Below, in pieces: positions 34,094-42,775 of a stretch of 64,000 nt of DNA. The DNA lies in contig DASUKM010000037.1 of the NCBI GenBank assembly GCA_036278735.1, forward strand, positions 32,113 to 96,112. The letters run 5' to 3'. A model generated the notes under the pieces. That model was not told where the DNA came from. It was given only the letters and a program-made list of their open reading frames with translations, and did no database searches. The translations under genes were made by a program, and so were the position numbers. Position 1 is the first letter of the stretch, and each line of letters begins with the position of its first letter. The DNA comes from DASUKM01 sp036278735. GTDB taxonomy: Bacteria > Acidobacteriota > Vicinamibacteria > Vicinamibacterales > 2-12-FULL-66-21.

Positions 34094-34852
34094 ATGACGT
34101 CGCACAGAACGGGAACGCGGGAAGAATGGCTGGCCGCGCGGCTGGCGCTGGTGGAGGCGGAGAAAGAAGCGACGCGCCGCGGCGACGAGCTGGCGCGGCG
34201 CCGGCAGGAGCTGCCGTGGGTCCGGATCGACAAGACCTATCGTTTCGATACCGACGAGGGGCAGGCGTCGCTGGCGGACCTGTTTCGCGGGCGCTCGCAG
34301 CTGCTCGTCTATCACTTCATGTTCGGGCCCGACTACACGGCCGGATGCCCGTCCTGTTCGGCCATTGCCGACGGCTTCGATGGTTTCGTCGTCCATCTGG
34401 CGAATCATGACGTGACGCTTTGCACCGTGTCGCGGGCGCCGCTTCCCAAACTGCAGGCCTACGAGCGGCGCATGGGATGGAGCTTTCCGTGGGCCTCTTC
34501 GTTCGACAGCGACTTCAATTTCGACTTCGCCGTCGGGTTCACGGAGGAACAGCAGCAACAGGGGATCGAATACAACTATCGGCGCGAAAAGCCGTGGCAG
34601 CCGCGTGCCGACGGGAGTGCTCCTTCCCTTCACGCGGCCAGCGCCGGGACCGACACGGCCACGTTCCTGCGCGAGCGGCCGGGCATGAGCGCGTTCGTCC
34701 TCGACGATGGCGTCGTCTACCACACGTATTCCACGTACGCGCGCGGGCTCGACGGACTGTGGGGCATGTACCAGTGGCTCGACCGCGCTCCGCTCGGACG
34801 CAACGAGGCAGGCGCGTGGTGGCGCCGGCACGACGAGTACACCGCCGGGTAG
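34094..34852 (+). CDS. DUF899 thioredoxin-like protein
   Basis: 252 residues of the DUF899 family, which has a thioredoxin-like fold. The signature FMFGPDYTAGCPSCSAIADG carries a CPSC pair at the position of a redox-active disulfide; LPWVRIDKTYRFDT, YNYRREKPW and DGVVYHTYSTYARGLDGLWGMYQWLD are further family blocks. No signal peptide. AGGAGA lies seven bases before the ATG. DUF899 proteins are thought to be thiol oxidoreductases but the substrate is unknown. It is followed four bases later by a DUF2182 membrane protein, a pairing seen in many soil bacteria. Confidence 0.9.
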   Translation: MTSHRTGTREEWLAARLALVEAEKEATRRGDELARRRQELPWVRIDKTYRFDTDEGQASLADLFRGRSQLLVYHFMFGPDYTAGCPSCSAIADGFDGFVVHLANHDVTLCTVSRAPLPKLQAYERRMGWSFPWASSFDSDFNFDFAVGFTEEQQQQGIEYNYRREKPWQPRADGSAPSLHAASAGTDTATFLRERPGMSAFVLDDGVVYHTYSTYARGLDGLWGMYQWLDRAPLGRNEAGAWWRRHDEYTAG

Positions 34853-34856
34853 CGCG

Positions 34857-35678
34857 ATGACGTGCTGCAATGCGGCGGCGGGAACCAGCAGCGAGACGTC
34901 CGCGGATCGCACTCCTCACCCTGCGCTCGTCGGCGTGTCCGCGCTGGTTCTTGCCGGCAGCTGGGCGGCCACGATCGGCTGGTGCACGGCGTCGGCTTCC
35001 ATGGCCGGCATGCCGATGCCCGGCGGCTGGAGGCTATCGATGATGTGGATGCGGATGCCAGGGCAGACGTGGCCGTCGGCCGCCGGATCGTTCGTGCTGA
35101 TGTGGACGGTGATGACGGCGGCGATGATGCTGCCGTCATTCATCCCAGCGTTGTGGCGATACCGTCGCGCCCTGCGCTGGACAGGCGAGCCGCATCCCGA
35201 TCGACAGGCCGCGCTCGCGGCGGTTGGTTACCTCGTCGTCTGGGTAGGGGCCGGACTCGTCGTCTTCGCAGCCGGCATCGGGCTGGCCGGAGTCGAAATG
35301 CGTCAGGCCGCCGTCGCACGGCTCGTGCCGGCGGCTGCCGCGTTCATCGTGATCGGCGCGGGCTGTCTTCAGTTCACCGCATCGAAGCGGCGCTCCCTTG
35401 CCTGCTGCCGAGACGGTGACGTCACCAAGGCTGCGACTCCCGGAGGCACGGGATGGAAGCACGGGCTGCGTCTCGGAGCGCACTGCGTCCTCTGCTGTGC
35501 GAATCTGATGACCCTCCCCCTGGTGGTCGGGCTCATGGACCTTCGGGCCATGGTTGCGGTGACGGCGGCAATCACGCTCGAGCGGCTCGCCCCTGGCGAC
35601 CGCCTGCCACAGATCGTCGGGGTGGTGATCGTCGGGACAGGACTGTCGCTGATCGCGCGGGCAGTGGGGCTCGTCTGA
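34857..35678 (+). CDS. DUF2182 integral membrane protein, predicted metal-binding
   Basis: 273 residues with about six membrane helices. DUF2182 signatures: MAGMPMPGGWRLSMMWMRMPGQTW (Met-rich loop), MWTVMTAAMMLPSFIPALW and HGLRLGAHCVLCCANLMTLP with a Cys-rich HCVLCC motif. Met, His and Cys together suggest binding of copper or another soft metal. The start at 34857 lies four bases after the DUF899 stop. The 3' end overlaps the convergent antiporter-like gene (35572-37137) by 107 bp on the opposite strand. Confidence 0.88.
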   Translation: MTCCNAAAGTSSETSADRTPHPALVGVSALVLAGSWAATIGWCTASASMAGMPMPGGWRLSMMWMRMPGQTWPSAAGSFVLMWTVMTAAMMLPSFIPALWRYRRALRWTGEPHPDRQAALAAVGYLVVWVGAGLVVFAAGIGLAGVEMRQAAVARLVPAAAAFIVIGAGCLQFTASKRRSLACCRDGDVTKAATPGGTGWKHGLRLGAHCVLCCANLMTLPLVVGLMDLRAMVAVTAAITLERLAPGDRLPQIVGVVIVGTGLSLIARAVGLV

Positions 35679-37137
35679 GTCGCGGTGAGGGATCCATCCG
35701 CCTGACCGCCTGCCCCGCGGAAGGTGCCGGCTTCACCGTCACGGTGGCCCCCCGCACCTGCAGGATCTCGCGGCTCGCCGCGAATCGCGAGTGCACCAGC
35801 GGGCCTGGGGCAATGCCGAGACCAACCAGGGCGATCACGAGCGCCACGAACGTCCAGGCCTCGCGGCGCGTCAGGCCGAGGCGCAGGCCGAAATGCGCGG
35901 CGGGTTCCGGCCGGCCGCAGAACAGCGAGAAGTACATCCGCAGCACGGCGAGGCCGGTCAGCGCCGACGCGGCCACGATCGCGAATCCGAGGACGGGAAA
36001 CGCGTCGACCGCGCCGTCCACGAGCAACTCCTGGCCGACGAAGCCTATCGTGCCGGGAAACCCGGTGCACGCGAGCCCCATCAGCAGAAAGCTGATCGCG
36101 AGCACCGGCATCCGATCGTAGCCGCCGTGGTACGTCGAGAGGTCGAGGCGGCCGCGGCGCGCTTCGAGCACGAGGACACACCGGGCGAGACCGGCGAACG
36201 CCAGGCCTGCCGACAGCCACACGACGAGGGCGCCGGTGAGCGCGCTGACGCTCGTGCAATCGAGCCCAGCCATCACGAGCGCCGACTGGCTGATGAAGAG
36301 ATAGCCGCACGCACGGCGCGCGCTGGTCTGGACGAGCGCGAGCGCCGCGCCGTACACCGCCGTCCCGAGCGCCAGCACGGCGATCGTCCGCAGCAGGTCG
36401 GGCGACGCGCGCGGCACGATCAGGACGACCGTGATGTAGGCGCCGATCTGCGGCGCGCTGAACAGAATGGCCGGCCCGAGCCGCCCGCGATCGAACGCCT
36501 CCGGCAGCCAGGCGTGGCACGGGACGATCCCCTTCCGCACCATCACCGAGATGACGATCAGCCACATCGCCGCCGCTTCGGCCCAGGTCCCCGTCACGCC
36601 TGGGCTGACGAGGAGCGCGACCCCCGCGGCGAAGACGAGCGTCGAGCCTCCGAGATACAGCGCGACGACGCGCCGCTGCCGCCGGTGCGCCGGATCGCCC
36701 AGCGCCGCGACGAAAATCCAGACCGAGGCGGCCGAAAGCAGCAGCAGCACGACGGCGCTCTCGGTCAGGAACGACGCGAGCGTGACGAGCGTCGCCAGCG
36801 CGGTGCGGCGCAGCCCGTCGCGCGCGAGCATCGCCCGCGGCGTGACGGCGACCGTCAGCAGCCAGAGCGCCGCGGCAAACGGCAGCAGCGCCGCCGACAG
36901 CGCGTTGACGCGCACGAGCGCCTCGCCGCCGGGCGTCCAGCCGAGCGCCGTCGTGTGCACCGAGAAGGCGCGCAGCCCAGGGGACGCGCCGACGACGATC
37001 GTCAGCAGCAGCGTCCCGGCCGCGGACACGACCGCCGCGCGCCGCAGCCGTTCGACGTCGACCCGGAAGTACGACGCGACAATCACGACGCACGGCAGGG
37101 CCGCGATCCCCGCAAGCCACAGTCGCGCGTCAGTCAT
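35572..37137 (-). CDS. Antiporter-like membrane subunit (NuoM/MrpD type), third gene of the Dab operon
   Basis: 521 residues, about 13 membrane helices, proton-conducting transporter family of complex I and Mrp antiporters. Clear motifs: VMVRKGIVPCHAWLPEAFDRGRLGPAILFSAPQIG with the conserved Lys and the PCHxWLPxA block, and LACTGFPGTIGFVGQELL. The first gene pair of this operon is dabA-dabB; DabB is itself a NuoL-like subunit, so this is a second ion-channel subunit. It overlaps dabB by 8 nt. The last 60 or so residues are a basic, low-complexity tail overlapping the convergent DUF2182 gene, so the family-conserved part probably ends near residue 450. It may improve proton or sodium coupling of the carbon transporter (inference). 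Confidence 0.85.
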   Translation of the reverse strand: MTDARLWLAGIAALPCVVIVASYFRVDVERLRRAAVVSAAGTLLLTIVVGASPGLRAFSVHTTALGWTPGGEALVRVNALSAALLPFAAALWLLTVAVTPRAMLARDGLRRTALATLVTLASFLTESAVVLLLLSAASVWIFVAALGDPAHRRQRRVVALYLGGSTLVFAAGVALLVSPGVTGTWAEAAAMWLIVISVMVRKGIVPCHAWLPEAFDRGRLGPAILFSAPQIGAYITVVLIVPRASPDLLRTIAVLALGTAVYGAALALVQTSARRACGYLFISQSALVMAGLDCTSVSALTGALVVWLSAGLAFAGLARCVLVLEARRGRLDLSTYHGGYDRMPVLAISFLLMGLACTGFPGTIGFVGQELLVDGAVDAFPVLGFAIVAASALTGLAVLRMYFSLFCGRPEPAAHFGLRLGLTRREAWTFVALVIALVGLGIAPGPLVHSRFAASREILQVRGATVTVKPAPSAGQAVRRMDPSPRLRRAPLPARSATVLSRRSPPRRSVAGGRQGRAARA

Positions 37138-38479
37138 CGCGCACCTCCGCTCGGTCGACGCCGGCCCGGGCGGGGGCCGGCATCAGGACCCCGCACAGCC
37201 ACGCGTCGAATCGCGTCAGCCGCCGCGCCACGTTCGCGAACGCCTCGACGATGCCGCGGTCGAGCAGCGGATCGAGGAACCCACGCTCGAGCGCGAACAA
37301 GTAAAGCCGTTGCCGCACGACGCCGGGAGACCCACCCGGCCGCACGCCGCGGGAGGGAAGCGGCCGATCGTTTTCCATCCCGTGCAGGTCGTGCAGCACG
37401 TTTGGCGCGCTCAGGAACTGCAGCAGCCGGAAGCAGGCGTGCCCCGCCAGGTGCACGAAGGCGATCGTGTACCAGCCGATCGCGATCTCGACGACGATGA
37501 GTCCAACCTGCGTGAGCGCGGCATACGCCAGCGACGACTTGACGTCGCTCTGCACGCGCGTCGCGATCGCGGCGAAGATCGCCGTCGCGGCCCCGAGCGC
37601 GCCGACGAGGATCCGCGCGGCCAGCGCGTGCTCGAACAGCGGTGCCGCGCGGAGCAAGAGAAAGCAGCCCGCGTGAATCGAAAGCGCGCCGTAGTAGACC
37701 GCGCTCGACGGCGTCGGCCCTTCCATCGCGCGCGGCAGCCAGCCCGAAAACGGCAGGAGCGCGCTCTTCCCCGCCACCGCGACGATGAGGAGCAGCGCGA
37801 TGACGGTGGCGCTCGTCTGCGTGAGACCCGCGGCCGACGTGCGGGCGCCGGTCAGCAGCGCGAGGCTGTCGCTGCCGGCCGCGTGATGCAGCAGCACCGC
37901 CGCCGAGAGCATCGCGGCGTCGCTGATGCGATACACCGAGAACACGCGCAGCGCGTTCGACACCGGCGCCGGCCGCTCGTGAAAGAACGCCACGAGCAGC
38001 GCCGAGCTGAGCCCGATGAACTCCCAGCCGATGAACAGCACTTCGACGTTGCCGGCGAGCGCGACGAACAGCATCCCGGTCACGAACATCGCCAGGAGAA
38101 CGAAGTAGCGGTTGTAGCCGGACTCGCGGTGCAGGTAGCGGTTGGAAAACGCCCCGACCACACCGGCGATGGCCGCCGACAGCGCGCCGAAGGCGAGCGA
38201 CCGCCCGTCGACCAGGAACTGAATCGCGACTCCTCCCTCGCCCGGCTCGGACCACGCGCCGTACGTGAGCAGCTGCGGCGCGGTGAGCGTCGCGCCCGAC
38301 ACGACGAACGCCGCCCCCAGCGCCGAGCACGCGGTCAGCATCGCGACGGCCGTGAGCCTCGAGGTCCATCGCTCCGGGAGCGGCCGGTTGAGTACGGACG
38401 CGCCGCCCAGCAGCCCGAACAGCGCCGCCGGCGCGGCGACGCCTGCGAGCACGAGCCACCCGATCGAGGCCGCCGGCAT
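37130..38479 (-). CDS. dabB: DabB, proton-transporting subunit of the DAB inorganic-carbon pump
   Basis: 449 residues, about 12 membrane helices, NuoL-like. Motifs: YNRYFVLLAMFVTGMLFVALAGNVEVLFIGWEFIGLSSALLVAFF (helices around TM5 with the conserved Glu), VAGKSALLPFSGWLPRAMEGPTPSSAVYYGALSIHAG and VQSDVKSSLAYAALTQVG, the Lys- and Glu-bearing channel blocks. In the DAB system (DabA with DabB) it supplies cation gradient energy for DabA-driven CO2-to-bicarbonate conversion. Its ATG overlaps the dabA stop by one base (TGATG), so the two are translationally coupled. It is shorter than complex I NuoL, lacking the C-terminal lateral helix, as is usual for DabB. Confidence 0.9.
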   Translation of the reverse strand: MPAASIGWLVLAGVAAPAALFGLLGGASVLNRPLPERWTSRLTAVAMLTACSALGAAFVVSGATLTAPQLLTYGAWSEPGEGGVAIQFLVDGRSLAFGALSAAIAGVVGAFSNRYLHRESGYNRYFVLLAMFVTGMLFVALAGNVEVLFIGWEFIGLSSALLVAFFHERPAPVSNALRVFSVYRISDAAMLSAAVLLHHAAGSDSLALLTGARTSAAGLTQTSATVIALLLIVAVAGKSALLPFSGWLPRAMEGPTPSSAVYYGALSIHAGCFLLLRAAPLFEHALAARILVGALGAATAIFAAIATRVQSDVKSSLAYAALTQVGLIVVEIAIGWYTIAFVHLAGHACFRLLQFLSAPNVLHDLHGMENDRPLPSRGVRPGGSPGVVRQRLYLFALERGFLDPLLDRGIVEAFANVARRLTRFDAWLCGVLMPAPARAGVDRAEVRDD

Positions 38480-41448
38480 CACACCAGCACCGCCGGCGCG
38501 TCGTCCGGCGCGCGGACGCCGGTGGCGGGGACAATCGAGGCCGGCGCCACGAAGCCGCGTTTGCCCTGATACCACGCGCTCGAATCGCCGTGGACGATTG
38601 GCAGCGCATGCTGCGGCACGCGCGCCACCCACCGGTCCGCGCGCAATTCCCACAACGCGCCCGACTCGGGGTCGAGACACGCGATCCAGATCCAGCGGTT
38701 CCGCACGAGCCGTTCGGTCGCCGGGTTGTCGTGCACGACGCGCCAGAGACGGTCGCGCGGCGCTTCGACCACGATCGCCAGCCGGGCAGGCTCGTGGATC
38801 TCGACCATCTGCCACGGCAGGCCGGTGCGCAGGTCGCTCTGCGCGCCGTCCATCACGCCGAGCAGCGACGTCACGTTGTGCGGCAGCTTCGTGCCGGCGC
38901 CGTAGCCGACGGGATCGACGTAGCTGAAGTAGTACTCGAGGCTGATGCCGGCGACGACCGGCACGCCGGCCGCCATGATCCGCGCCAGCACGCAGCCGTC
39001 GTCGTCGCGCGAGGGATCGTAGGAGACGAGGAACGCGCGGCGATCGAGGAACAGCCCGCGCGTCCGCGCCCGCCGTCCGACGATACAGAAGGCGTTGGTG
39101 GCGTGGCCGTACTCCGGGCGCGGCTGCGCCAGGTCGGCGGCGCGCCCCTGCACGTGAGCGAGCGCCGCGAGCGGCGGATACCAGCGCGGGACGTCGAACC
39201 GGCGGCACCGCTCGTGCGCCTCCCGTCGCCTCGTCCGATCGATGGCGGCCCGGGCGCGGTCGAACGCCGTCCGGCAGCGCGCCGGCACGAGGTCTTCGTC
39301 GAACAGGGTGACGGTGTTGTCGCACGTGTTCCGCTGGCCGCCGACGAACCAGGTGTCCTCGTCGATCCCCAGCCCCTCGGCCGCCAGTTGGTCCCGCACG
39401 CGTGGATCGTTGGCGGCCTGCGCGAACGCGCGTGCGTTCGGGCCGCCGCGCCCGCCGCCGCACGCGCCGCAGTCGTGGGCGGACTCGTGAGGATTGTTGA
39501 GGCTGATCGAGCCATGCCCGAGCACGAGCACGAGACGCGACAGCCGGTCGCCGACGCCGATGTCGTCGAGCACGCGCCGGACGAAGTCGGCCTGCTCGCG
39601 GATCGTGAAGCCGGAGTACGTGCCCATCGGCGGAGGGGTGTCGACGCGATCGAGCAGCAGACGCGTGCGAGGCGCGGCAGACGCCGTCTCGCGCACGCGC
39701 CGCCATCGCGACGAGAGCCACGGAAAGACGACGCGCAGCACGAGCGGGAGGAGCGCGAGCCAGCCGAAGAGCGTCATCAGCAGCGCGCCGCGCGCGGGCA
39801 GCCGGCTGCTCAGGTGTACGTTGTAGCCGAGAAAGCCGGACGCGCGCCGGCGCAGCCGCCGCGATCGCGCCGCAAGCCCCTCGGCGTCGAGATCGATTTC
39901 CTCGACGTAGTGGTCCGGCCGGATGGCTACCGGACAGAGCGGCCTCGGGTGCGCGTCGGACGCACCCTGATGGTACATCGCGACATTGAAGAAGCCGGCG
40001 GTGCTGAAGGTCTCGCAGCCGGGATCGACTTCTTCGAGGTGACGGCGAAACGATTCCTCGCGCTCGTCCAGGCAGAACACGGCCTGGAATGCCGGGGATG
40101 CAGGAGACGGCCGCGGCGCATGCCGGATCACGGCGTCGTACACGCGGTGCCGGATCGTGCGCTCGAACGCCTGGTGCAGCAGGCGCCGCCGGTGCACCCC
40201 GTCCAGGCCGTGGAGTTCGGCCTCGAGATCGGCGACGTCGGCGGCCGACCACTCGTCCACCGTCGAGGCGTCGAGCCCGCAGAGTTGCGCGATGTGGAAC
40301 AGCGACCACGCGCGCTCGGCCGCCGTGGACGCCTGCGGGAGGGGTACACGTCCGCGCAGCCACGTCCGCAGTTCCGATAACGGGCCGCGGAAGCCCATCC
40401 GCCGGGCGGCGTGCCCGATCGCCGCCCGTTCGAACAGGAGCCGGACGGCCAGGTAGCCGCGCAGCGTCACCGGAAGGTCGCGCGTGGGGACCCGATCGGG
40501 GCGCACCTCGAGCTGCCGCACCATGCCCGCCCATCCGCGGAGCGCCAGCAGCTCGGCGCCGAGGTAGGCGTCGCGCTCGTGGCGTGCGACGCCGAGATCG
40601 TCGAGCGACCGCTGCACCGAGGCCGCACCGTCGCGCGCGGCGGCGCGATCCGCGACGACGAGCCCCGGCAGTCCCCTCGCCCATCGTCCGCACCGCGAGG
40701 CGAGCGCGGTGTCGTAGAGCTCGAGGAAGCAGCCGTGGATCCCGTCGCCGCGCGCCGGCATCGGCCAGTGCGCCAGGCCCTGATCGAGATAGCCGGCGAG
40801 AAACCGGATCAGCGGCGGATGCATCCAGGCGTCGACGTCGGGTCCCTGCGCCGCGACGAGCCAGTCGCGGTGACGCACCGGCTCCGGAAGCGGCGGCGTC
40901 GGCGGCGCACCCGCGCGGCCGACGGCGTCGACGCACGCGGTCCAGAGCCGTCGCAGAGCCGCGGCCTCCTCCGCGCGGCCAGCCGGCTCGCCGGGTTCGG
41001 CCGCCGCGAAGCGCGCGGCCTGCGGCACGTCGGCGCGGCGCCGGGTCAGGGTGTCGGTCTCGTCGAGGATCCACGACAGCTCGGGCCCTGCGGCCGCCGG
41101 AATGCCGTACAGCACGATGGCGCGCCAGAGGTCGCGGCGCGATGCGGCGCCGGCCACCACGTCGCCGCCGCGGGCCTCCAGCGACTCGTCGATTACCGCT
41201 TCGACGTCGACCGCGAGGATGCGGCCGGACGCGAGCTTGTCGCGGTAGCGCGATTCGGCCAGGAACGGCTCGCAGCCGAGGCGTGCCGCGGCCCCCTCGA
41301 CGGCGTCCTCGAACGGCTCGTCCTCGAAGGCGTGGAGCGTGTTGTGGTGGATGAAGATGCCGATCGGCCCCTGGGCGGGGAGCTGCGCCGCGAGGCGGTC
41401 GATGGCGCCCGTCAGGCCGTCGTCCACGGATCGGGCCCCTTCGTGCAT
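38479..41448 (-). CDS. dabA: DabA (DUF2309), carbonic-anhydrase-like subunit of the DAB inorganic-carbon pump
   Basis: 989 residues. DUF2309 protein with the zinc site proposed for DabA: Cys459 and Asp461 in FCLDERE, His645 in LGHGS and Cys660 in HDCGACGGG; the His-Cys spacing (15) equals that of the Halothiobacillus protein. N-terminal IGIFIHHNTLHAFED is another family block. Together with DabB it is thought to hydrate CO2 one way to bicarbonate in the cytoplasm. Why a presumed heterotroph has it is open: anaplerotic carboxylation at low CO2, or autotrophy, are possibilities. The promoter lies in the AT-rich island shared with the divergent ArsR gene; the start codon is 12 nt after the -10 TATAAT. 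Confidence 0.93.
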   Translation of the reverse strand: MHEGARSVDDGLTGAIDRLAAQLPAQGPIGIFIHHNTLHAFEDEPFEDAVEGAAARLGCEPFLAESRYRDKLASGRILAVDVEAVIDESLEARGGDVVAGAASRRDLWRAIVLYGIPAAAGPELSWILDETDTLTRRRADVPQAARFAAAEPGEPAGRAEEAAALRRLWTACVDAVGRAGAPPTPPLPEPVRHRDWLVAAQGPDVDAWMHPPLIRFLAGYLDQGLAHWPMPARGDGIHGCFLELYDTALASRCGRWARGLPGLVVADRAAARDGAASVQRSLDDLGVARHERDAYLGAELLALRGWAGMVRQLEVRPDRVPTRDLPVTLRGYLAVRLLFERAAIGHAARRMGFRGPLSELRTWLRGRVPLPQASTAAERAWSLFHIAQLCGLDASTVDEWSAADVADLEAELHGLDGVHRRRLLHQAFERTIRHRVYDAVIRHAPRPSPASPAFQAVFCLDEREESFRRHLEEVDPGCETFSTAGFFNVAMYHQGASDAHPRPLCPVAIRPDHYVEEIDLDAEGLAARSRRLRRRASGFLGYNVHLSSRLPARGALLMTLFGWLALLPLVLRVVFPWLSSRWRRVRETASAAPRTRLLLDRVDTPPPMGTYSGFTIREQADFVRRVLDDIGVGDRLSRLVLVLGHGSISLNNPHESAHDCGACGGGRGGPNARAFAQAANDPRVRDQLAAEGLGIDEDTWFVGGQRNTCDNTVTLFDEDLVPARCRTAFDRARAAIDRTRRREAHERCRRFDVPRWYPPLAALAHVQGRAADLAQPRPEYGHATNAFCIVGRRARTRGLFLDRRAFLVSYDPSRDDDGCVLARIMAAGVPVVAGISLEYYFSYVDPVGYGAGTKLPHNVTSLLGVMDGAQSDLRTGLPWQMVEIHEPARLAIVVEAPRDRLWRVVHDNPATERLVRNRWIWIACLDPESGALWELRADRWVARVPQHALPIVHGDSSAWYQGKRGFVAPASIVPATGVRAPDDAPAVLV

Positions 41449-41460
41449 CGGTGAAGTCGC

Positions 41461-41485
41461 ATTATAGCAATATTACGAATATAAT
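41461..41485 (+). promoter_or_regulatory. Divergent dabA/arsR promoters: two TATAAT boxes forming one inverted repeat
   Basis: ATTATA-N13-TATAAT: the left arm is TATAAT for dabA on the minus strand (41461-41466), the right arm TATAAT for the ArsR gene (41480-41485). Both -10 boxes therefore form one 25-bp dyad in an AT-rich island within GC-rich DNA. A single ArsR dimer bound here would block both promoters. The ArsR ATG is only eight bases after its -10. Confidence 0.7.
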
Positions 41486-41493
41486 ATGTCTTA

Positions 41494-41880
41494 ATGCCGT
41501 CGACGCGAGGCCGATCCCCCCGGCTCGGCGAACTCCAGGCCTTCAAGGCCCGGTTCTTCCGGGCGCTCGCCCATCCCGCGCGGATCCGCATCCTCGAGAT
41601 CCTCGTCCGCGGCGACCGCACGGTGCAGCAGCTCCAGCAGGCCTTGACGCTCGACCAGCCGATGGTGTCGCAGCAGCTCGCCATCCTGAGGAATCTGGGG
41701 ATCGTCGCGGCTCGCAAGCAGGGGGTCGCCGTCCATTACACGCTGCGCGACCCCCTCGTCGGAGACCTGCTCGTGATCGCGCGTCAGATCTTCAATAATC
41801 AGCTCGGCAGCACCAGCGGCCTGCTCCGGGAGCTGCGGCGGGAACAACGGCACGTCGGCCGTCAGCCAATGAAGGCGTGA
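41494..41880 (+). CDS. ArsR/SmtB family repressor, divergent from dabA
   Basis: 128 residues. Winged helix of ArsR type: FKARFFRALAHPARIRILEILV, QQLQQALTLDQPMVSQQLAILRNLGIVAARKQGVAVHYTLRDP. The Cys-pair metal site of SmtB/ArsR is absent, so the effector may be something other than a soft metal. It is divergent from dabA and probably controls both genes through the dyad at 41461-41485. ArsR-type genes next to DUF2309/SulP carbon-uptake genes are known from other genomes. The stop codon is followed immediately by a 7-bp periodic spacer. Confidence 0.88.
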   Translation: MPSTRGRSPRLGELQAFKARFFRALAHPARIRILEILVRGDRTVQQLQQALTLDQPMVSQQLAILRNLGIVAARKQGVAVHYTLRDPLVGDLLVIARQIFNNQLGSTSGLLRELRREQRHVGRQPMKA

Positions 41881-41936
41881 CCAGCTTCGAGCTGCACGCT
41901 TCCAGCTTCGGTTCAGGGTTCTCGATTCTGAGTTCT
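41881..41936 (+). repeat. Degenerate 7-bp periodic spacer after the ArsR stop codon
   Basis: Eight successive heptamers directly after TGA: CCAGCTT, CGAGCTG, CACGCTT, CCAGCTT, CGGTTCA, GGGTTCT, CGATTCT, GAGTTCT. The period is clear though units differ; each half keeps its own 3-4 base core (GCTT, then TTCT). It may be an aged tandem array. Confidence 0.6.
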
Positions 41937-41978
41937 CGGGGGAGCAGGGGGATTCTCTGTCGGCCGGGGAGGTACGCG

Positions 41979-42671
41979 ATGCCGAGTCGCGAGCAGCATC
42001 GTAGCGATCGGATTGGCTGGCTTCGCGCCGCGGTGCTCGGGGCCAACGACGGCATTGTCTCGACCGCCAGCCTGATCGTCGGCGTCGCGGCCGCCGTGTC
42101 GTCACGCCAGGAGATCCTGCTCGCCGGCGTGGCCGCCGTCGTCGCGGGCGCGCTGTCGATGGCGGCGGGCGAGTACGTGTCCGTCAGCTCTCAGCGCGAC
42201 ACTGAGCGCGCCGACCTGGAGCTGGAGCGGCGCGAGCTCGCGGCGCAGCCGCAGGCCGAGGAAGACGAGCTGGCTGGCATTTACGAGCGGCGCGGCCTCG
42301 AGCACGACCTCGCCAGGACCGTGGCGCGCCAGTTGATGGCCCGCAACGCGCTGGCCGCGCACGCCCGCGACGAACTCGGCCTGACCGAAGAACTCGCCGC
42401 GCGGCCGCTGCAGGCGGCCGTGGCGTCAGCCGCGACGTTCGCAGCCGGCGCGGCGGTGCCACTGCTGACGGTTCTGGCAGCGCCGGGCCGCGCGCTCGTC
42501 GCCGTCGTGCCGATCGTCTCGCTGCTGTGTCTCGTGGCGCTCGGCGCGATCGCGGGAAGCACAGGCGGCGCCTCGATGACGGCCGCGGCTGCGCGCGTCG
42601 GCTTCTGGGGTGCGCTCGCGATGGCAGCCACCGCGGCGGTCGGCAGCCTGTTCGGCAGGTCGATCGGCTGA
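41979..42671 (+). CDS. VIT/CCC1 family membrane transporter
   Basis: 230 residues from the ATG at 41979 (GGGGAGG six bases upstream). VIT family signature: DRIGWLRAAVLGANDGIVSTASLIVGVAAA and GALSMAAGEYVSVSSQRDTERADLELERREL, then the cytosolic helical metal-binding region (EEDELAGIYERRGLEHDLARTVARQLM) and three C-terminal membrane helices. These are iron/manganese transporters that export Fe2+ or Mn2+ or load a compartment. It lies downstream of the ArsR gene but has its own ribosome site. Confidence 0.9.
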   Translation: MPSREQHRSDRIGWLRAAVLGANDGIVSTASLIVGVAAAVSSRQEILLAGVAAVVAGALSMAAGEYVSVSSQRDTERADLELERRELAAQPQAEEDELAGIYERRGLEHDLARTVARQLMARNALAAHARDELGLTEELAARPLQAAVASAATFAAGAAVPLLTVLAAPGRALVAVVPIVSLLCLVALGAIAGSTGGASMTAAAARVGFWGALAMAATAAVGSLFGRSIG

Positions 42672-42775
42672 GGAGTCAGCCGCCAGTTTCGAGAAGCCCC
42701 CTATTTTGAGTTCGTCAGGAATACTCGGCGATGACAGGGAGCGGCGGCCCGCGCAGCGCTCGAGGCCCGGTCCGC

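Noticed and set aside
35572..38479. NADH dehydrogenase (complex I) NuoL/NuoM genes
   Set aside because: The pair is directly coupled to a DUF2309 (DabA) gene and no other nuo gene is present, so it belongs to a DAB-type carbon transporter.
37130..41074. Very long antisense and alternative-frame open frames across 10 windows (e.g. 892, 703, 1033, 1314 aa)
   Set aside because: They are Arg/Ala/Pro/Asp-rich shadows of real genes, caused by high GC content; none has family motifs of its own (the true reading in this example is dabB and dabA in their own frames).
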